From: Aphis gossypii
Lineage: Eukaryota > Arthropoda > Insecta > Hemiptera > Aphididae
Direction of reading: 5' to 3'
Assembly (NCBI RefSeq): GCF_020184175.1
Contig: NC_065531.1
Location: 59,293,213-59,357,212, forward strand
DNA: 64,000 nt
Shown: positions 58,532 to 64,000 of the stretch, piece after piece
How positions within the stretch are numbered: position 1 is the first letter of the stretch
Layout of the letters: every line of letters starts with the position of its first letter
Program-made: the position numbers and the translations under genes
Notes under the pieces: model-generated
Seen by the model: only the letters and a program-made list of their open reading frames with translations
What the model was told of the DNA's origin: nothing
Databases searched by the model: none

Positions 58532-61500
58532 ATGGCTGAAATAAAGAAGCATTTGTATGTTCAAAAAAGAGGTATGTACTATAATACTCCTATATATGAT
58601 GCGTTTCATATTATCTGCTGGACCATTTATTTTGTTAGACAAATTTATGGATTTATGTTGCTGGTATTTTCAAATAATACCCATGTATAGTTGAAATAAT
58701 AATAATAGAAGTAAAAAAAAAAAAAACAATAATGTGTACATAATTTGATAAATTATTGTTTCAGATGGCAGTATTGAAAGTGTTCATTACGATGAAATTA
58801 TTGCACGTATTAAACAGTTATGCTATGGCTTGGAGAAAATAGATCCAGTGAGTTAAATCAAACATATTTTTGTTAATACTTAGTATGATTTAGGACAATA
58901 TTATGATAAAAAACTTGAATGTATCATACTATCATTATTTGTACAGCACAGTTGAATTTGTAAAATATTATAATATGTCATTGCAAAATTGTATACATTT
59001 TCTTTTCTAAAGAATATATTTCTAAAACAACGTTATTTTTTAAGTATAAAATCTTATATTATATCTCACAAGGCTCCTATTAATTTTTTTTTAGGCTGCA
59101 ACAGCAATTCATGTAATCAAAAAATGTCTTTACACTGGTATTACTACGTCTCAACTGGATGATGCAGCTGCTGAAATGGCAATTACTATGGCTACTATTC
59201 ATCCTGATTATGAAAAATTAGCAGCCCGTATTGCTATTTCTAATTTGCATAAGCAAACTAAAGAAAAATTTAGTGGTATGTATTGTCATTAATTAAAGAT
59301 TAAATAGAATACCAAATATTAGTCATATCTAGAGAAGGGAACTATTTACGTTATTACTTGCTTTACTATTAAAGTGTCAAATCCCAATGAAAAATATTTT
59401 TGAATTACAACAATTTAAAAATACTCGCATGTGTTGTCTCCGTTTTGCACACTTATGACAGCAAATTTTCGTTTACTAGATTCAAAAGTATGCTGTTAGT
59501 TTTGATATTAGAGTGAATTGACCTATTATATAATTTAAAGGAAAGATTATTATCTAGGGCTCCACGTAGCCTTTTATTGATATTACTATTTTTTAAGGAA
59601 GTTATAACCTTTTTGAAACTATATTTTAAAATGATCATAACTAACTTAAGTATAATAATATCAATAAAAGGCTACATGGGGCCTAAGATAATAATCTTAC
59701 CTTTAAATTATATAATAGGTCAATTCACTCTAATATCAAAACTTTTTTTTTTTTTTTTTCCGTTTAAATCACTACATGGAGGCCGAACTGTTTTCACATT
59801 GCTTAACCCCCATGTAGCATCGTTTATTTATAATACATAAATTTATACACACAGGTTTAGTCATAACAGTTTTGAGATACCCCTTCCGCAGCAAGCTGGT
59901 GTACGAGTACCCCCATCCTGTTATGGTACCCCCATTCTGTTATAGTACCCCCATCCTGTTATGTCTAATATCAAAACTAACAGCATACTTTTGAATCTGG
60001 TGAACGAAAATTTGCTATGTCATACGTGTGTAAGACAGAGGCAATGCATGCGGGTACAACGTCCTCTTAACTAAAATTATTATTCCTTGTTTAAATATCA
60101 AATTTCATTCAAATTTGTACTTAAAAAATTTCTAATAGGATACTACCTTTTATTGTCACTATCTTATAAGTGCGATATACTATATCTATACTCAGCAGTT
60201 CTCGTTTATCTTTGTTAGTTCTAATATTAGAATGAAATATGAATTGACCTATTATAAAATATAATAGTAAGAGCTTTAATTGTGTTCATTTGTTGGTTTT
60301 CTACAATAATTTCCAATTTTCATTAACTTTCGTTATGAGTACTTTTAAATTGCATTATTTTATTTATATTTAAGTTGATAAAAAATTGAGTTATTATAAA
60401 AATCCAGCATACAAACATAGAAATTATATAGTATATTTTATCATTATTAGTAACATTCTAATGTTAAAGTTAAACATGAACTGCTGAACATTAATTTGTC
60501 ATGTTACATACTTATAAGACGGAGACAATAAATAATGTAGGTATAGAGTCTTCTTGATAAAAATATGATAATATATTTTTGATTTCAGTATGAACTACTA
60601 TCTAGTTTCCTCATAACTTAGTAATACATTTTCAAACCTTATGTATAAAAATTGAACATTTTATAATTTGGGTCAATCATTGGCAGTAATTTAAATGAAT
60701 TACACTCAAAACAATTTCCCTGTTTTTGAATTTCTTTTTTATGTTCCCTATATAAAATGATAAGTAAATGCTATTATATAATAATATAATCTGAATTCTG
60801 ATTATTACTATGTTTTTTACATCACACTTTACTCTTCTAATGTTTATCTATTCAGTATGGTTTACAGTAGAACTCCTCTAATCTGTCACCTTCAAGATTG
60901 GGAGTGTGGTTCGGAACACCAAAAGGTCTGATTATTAAAATATACAGAAAAATTTGAAAAAAAAAAAATGTATTTATTAAATTATTTACCAAATAATATA
61001 TTTAACACAAAAAAAAATTGAATGAAAGTAATTCATATATACATAAATGTTTGATTAATTACTTAGAAAAAAATTCAGTAATGAAAATTTTTTAAGTATT
61101 TATATCAATAATACTATAGTCGTATCAACCACAGTGGTAGATGAGAGGGGTTCTACTTTATTATTAAAATTATAGAACAAATATAGATTAATTTTATTTG
61201 TAGATGTGATGGATGATATTTATAAAAATGATGGTTATTGGAATATTGGTTTATCCGATGATATTTATGAAATTATCATGAAAAATAAAGATCGATTAAA
61301 TGAAGCAATTAATTATGAAAACGATTATAACTTTGACTACTTTGGATTAAAAGTAATATTATACTATTATGTTGTATACATTGTATTTACACATATATAT
61401 TTTAGGTACATACACATTATTAATACTAATAATTAAATTATATGTATTTATGGTTTTTCAGTACTTAACCCAAAACTTTTTAGTTAAATCTGAAAATCAA

Positions 61501-63917
61501 ACTATTGAACGACCTCAACAATTGTTTATGAAAGTTGCTGTAGGTATTCATAGAGATGATATTGACTCAGCTATTGAAACATACAAAATGTTATCTCAAA
61601 AGTTATGTATGTTTTCTCCAGTAGTTATGCAATTGCAGCCAGCTGCTAAAAAATTAAATGTATCAGTTGTAAGGTAGGTACTATTTATGATTGATTCTAT
61701 TTTATAACAATTAATACTAATTTTAGTATTTTATCATTTTATTAGTCATTATTCAATAGCAATGATAGCAGACAGCATTGATGGTATTTATGATACTCTT
61801 AACCGTTTGTCAACATTTATTTTACCTTATTCGAGTACTGCTGTCCATGTGCATAAAATACGTGCTGCAGGAACTTATATTAAAGGTAGTAATGGAAAAT
61901 CTAGCGGTCTTCCTCTTATGTTGAAGCAGTATGATTCAATGGTCCGTAAAACAGAAACATCAGAAAGGCCTAAGAGCATTAGAGGTGTAGCAATTTATTG
62001 TGAATTATGGCATGCAGATATAATGAAGGTTATTGACCAAATTAGAAAGACTACTATTGCAGATATAAAATTAAAAAATAGTCATCTCGCTTTATGGATA
62101 CCTGATGAATTCATGAGAAGAGTACAAGAAGACCAAATGTGGAGTTTTATGAGTCCTGATCATTGTCCTGGTCTTATAGAAGTTCATGGAGAAGAATTTG
62201 ATAACCTTTATAAAGAGTATTGATTAATTTAACAAAATAACTGAATTAATTTTTTATTTAAATTATTTATCATTATTATTTTTAATATTCTCAGATACGA
62301 AAAGAAAAGTAAAAGTTTTGTTATAAGACAAATTGAAGCAAGGAAGTTATGGTCACAAATTATTCAGTCTCAGATTGAAACAGGCTTACCACTATTATTA
62401 TTTAAAGATGCGTGTAATGCTAAAAGTAATGAATCTCATTTAGGAACAATCCAGTGTGCTGGTAGAAATGGAGATACTGTACAATTTACTGCATCTGATG
62501 AAGTAATATTATATTTTTAATCTATAGAAATGTATTAATTTATAACATAAAAATAAGACTAATTATCTTTCATTTTATATGTTAATTACAGAGATATTAA
62601 TGTTTATTATAAATTTAATTTCAACATTGTTTAATAGGTGGCCACATGCACTACTGCTTCAATTTCAGTAGATATGTTTTTAACATCAGAAAATAGTTAT
62701 GATTTTTCTAAACTTAAGGAAATAGCAAAGAGAGTAACTTATGATTTAAATAAAATAATAGAAAACAATAACGCTATACTTAACGAGGTAAATTTCTATA
62801 CTTATCATAATAATCCCTTAAACAAGTGTTTAATAAGTTTCTTTTAGGAAGAACAATTGAAATTTGGTTTAAAACAAAATCAATTAGCTATTGGAATTGG
62901 TATCCAAGGATTAGCAGATTTATTTATTAAAATGAGATATCCTTTTGATAAACAAGAAGCTAGAGACCTTAATGTTCAAATTCATGAAACTATTTATTAT
63001 GGTGCTTTAGAAGCAAGTAGTGAACTAGCCGCTAAAAACGGGCCATATAAAACATATTCAAATAGTCCGACTAGTAAAGGGGTAAGATAATTGAAATTTA
63101 AGATCTAAAATGTATATCTAACTTGTTAATTTGGTTTATGTAGTTATTACAATTTGATTTGTGGAATGTAAAACCGTCTAATTTATGGGATTGGAATAGC
63201 CTAAAAACTAAAATTGCACAACATGGACTACGGAATTCTCTGGTTACAGTTACTTCAAATACTGAAATTGAGTCTGCAATATTTGGAAATATGAATTCTA
63301 TTGAACCATTAGATACCAATATTAAACGTAGATATATTTCATTGGGAGAAAGTAAACCAAAAGAAATTCAGGTATTTATAAATGTGTTCAAGTTATTTAT
63401 TTATTTTTTTTTTAAATGTTTATTTTTTTTTTTAAGGTTGTTAATCCATACTTATTAAAAGATTTGCATGATCGTAATCTTTGGAATGAGAATTTAATAT
63501 CTGAATTGGTGAATAATATGGGTTCAATACAGGTAATCTATTAAATATTAAATATCAGACATTTGTCAGACATTAAGCACTAATGCACTAATGTGTTTAG
63601 GAAATTAAAGGCCTGCCTGAAGATTTAAAACAATTATACAGAACAAAATGGGAAATTGATCAGAAAGCTTTAATGATTATGGCTGCTGAACGTGCTCCCT
63701 TTATTGATCAATCACAGGCTTTTTCTCTTAATATGGTCAAAGCAAATGAAGACATACTTTCTGAAATGCACATATCAACATGGAAAATGGTAATAATAGT
63801 AATTTTAAAACATTTAATAGAAAGTTTTTATAAATATAATTTAATTTCTTTTAGGGTTTAAAAACTGGGGTATGTCAACTAAGGATTAAGCAAACAGAAG
63901 AAGATCTACGAGATTAA
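58532..63917 (+). CDS. R1-like protein lacking catalytic residues (probable pseudoenzyme)
   Basis: Thirteen GT-AG exons in phase: 58532-58571, 58765-58847, 59095-59275, 61204-61352, 61462-61673, 61746-62216, 62295-62502, 62638-62787, 62848-63081, 63144-63371, 63437-63532, 63601-63789, 63855-63917; 767 residues, no frameshift or stop. Twelve introns sit where the neighbour's do; exon 6 equals neighbour exons 6+7. Kept: ATP-cone (KRDGSIESVHYDE, ITTSQLDDAAAEM) and loop 1 (IRAAGTYIKGSNGKSSGL). Lost, judged by intron-anchored alignment: active-site Cys is His (SHYSIAM); CSNLCTE is CAGRNGD, so Asn, Cys and Glu become Gly, Asn and Asp; PTAST is NTEIE; loop 2 QGG motif is gone; radical-transfer MYY is VCQ; the protein stops before the CxxC tail (ends EEDLRD). 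Reduction chemistry therefore cannot occur by the known mechanism. The clean frame despite strong divergence implies selection for another role, perhaps an allosteric or structural partner of the catalytic R1 (inference). Confidence 0.9.
59743..59963 (-). mobile_element. poly(A)-tailed retroposed sequence (SINE-like)
   Basis: Read on the minus strand, the insert ends in a run of 17 A (59743-59759). It is flanked by a 15-bp direct repeat, TCTAATATCAAAACT, at 59729-59743 and 59964-59978. A long target duplication plus poly(A) is the signature of LINE-type target-primed insertion. The ~200-bp body starts (minus strand) with three 19-bp units and has no open frame. It could be a SINE, a truncated LINE 3' end or a retroposed RNA; no A/B-box promoter was recognised. 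Confidence 0.8.
59907..59963. repeat. three 19-bp tandem units
   Basis: GTACCCCCATCCTGTTATG occurs at 59907-59925 and 59945-59963. A two-mismatch version lies between them at 59926-59944. They form the 5' end of the retroposed insert. Confidence 0.85.
60150..60550. mobile_element. diverged second copy of the foldback element
   Basis: GTTAGTTCTAATATTAGAAT followed by ATGAATTGACCTATTATAAA (60214-60260) repeats the arm of the neighbouring foldback. On the right, TTTGTCATGTTACATACTTA then TAAGACGGAGACAA (60498-60530) repeats its outer arm in the inverted sense. CAGCAGTTC near 60197 pairs with GAACTGCTG near 60479. It is old and partly degraded. Confidence 0.45.
60865..61158. mobile_element. pogo/Tigger-type MITE
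   Basis: It starts CAGTAGAACTCCTCT and ends AGAGGGGTTCTACTT, which are inverted with two mismatches, and is flanked by TA on both sides (60863-60864 and 61159-61160). CAGTAGAACCTC-like ends with a TA duplication are typical of the pogo/Tigger branch of Tc1-mariner. The 294-bp interior is AT-rich without a transposase. It lies in intron 3 of the R1-like gene, ending 43 bp before exon 4. Confidence 0.75.
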
Positions 63918-64000
63918 TAATTTTTGTAAATTTTATATATTTTTTTTTTTTTTTTTAACTATTTTATTTCAAAATGAAGTGTATTTTAAAAATATTTTTA
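63918..64000 (+). other. start of the 3' UTR of the R1-like gene
   Basis: The sequence after the stop codon is AT-rich with an 18-base T run. No AATAAA is reached before the window ends. Confidence 0.5.

Larger units (their letters stand above)
59422..60056. mobile_element. foldback element interrupted by a retroposed insert
   Basis: The left arm (59422-~59590) and right arm (~59655-60056, minus the insert 59743-59963) are inverted copies. Examples are GTATGCTGTTAGTTTTGATA near 59490 against its inverse near 59985, and GAATTGACCTATTATATAAT near 59515 against its inverse near 59715. Ends read TACTCGCATG and CATGCGGGTA. It lies in intron 3 of the plus-strand R1-like gene and has no coding capacity; two frames within it are shadows of the palindrome. 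Confidence 0.75.

Noticed and set aside
59453..59840. Two short frames on opposite strands encoding related peptides
   Set aside because: They are mirror translations of the two arms of the foldback element.
58532..63917. Calling the plus-strand R1 gene a simple pseudogene
   Set aside because: All 13 exons are in phase with GT-AG ends and no stop despite strong divergence from its neighbour; decay would have left frame damage.
1..64000. CRISPR arrays, bacterial operons, rRNA or phage genes
   Set aside because: None seen; gene structure is spliced and eukaryotic throughout.

Overview
The window looks like a piece of insect nuclear genome, most likely from an aphid. This is an inference from four things: very AT-rich intergenic DNA full of GTAGGTAC-type words, small spliceosomal introns with GT-AG ends, a cuticle-type gene, and dispersed repeats of a kind I associate with aphid scaffolds. 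Gene density is low. About 45 kb appears to hold no gene that can be supported from sequence alone.

Layout from left to right: 1-10.4 kb is AT-rich non-coding DNA with repeat fragments. At 10.4-11.85 kb lies a two-exon gene for a secreted low-complexity structural (cuticle-type) protein, with its own TATA box and polyadenylation signal. At 22.5-23.95 kb there are three exon-like blocks of an unidentified broken gene. At 25.1-26.0 kb is a ~120-bp tandem array that ends in an inverted copy. At 27.1-27.6 kb is a foldback element. At 28.4-29.7 kb is a GC-richer island. At 36.4-41.3 kb are two long copies of a dispersed repeat, a GC-rich inverted-repeat element, a single-exon gene for a 398-residue internally duplicated protein, and a non-autonomous hAT MITE with a perfect 8-bp target duplication.

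The right-hand 15 kb is the main result. Two full-length ribonucleotide reductase large-subunit (R1, RRM1-type) genes stand head to head. The minus-strand gene (14 exons, 802 aa) keeps every catalytic, radical-transfer and C-terminal redox residue, but it has lost the normal sequence of the effector-binding loop 1 and is one residue short in loop 2. The plus-strand gene (13 exons, 767 aa) has an intact reading frame through all exons, shares 12 intron positions with its neighbour, and keeps the N-terminal ATP-cone and a normal loop 1. It has lost every catalytic residue I could check: the active-site Cys, the Asn/Cys/Glu set, the phosphate-binding loop, the radical-transfer Tyr pair and the C-terminal CxxC tail. 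It therefore looks like a maintained pseudoenzyme. The 1.77 kb between the two start codons holds three E2F-like sites and one DRE-like site, which suggests joint S-phase control. The two genes may encode a catalytic and a regulatory subunit of one heteromeric reductase; this is a hypothesis.

Introns of these two genes carry young and old mobile elements: a 2.41-kb hAT transposon with intact transposase, perfect 19-bp terminal repeats and an 8-bp target duplication in intron 2 of the minus gene; and two foldback elements (one split by a poly(A)-tailed retroposed sequence with a 15-bp target duplication) plus a pogo/Tigger-type MITE in intron 3 of the plus gene.
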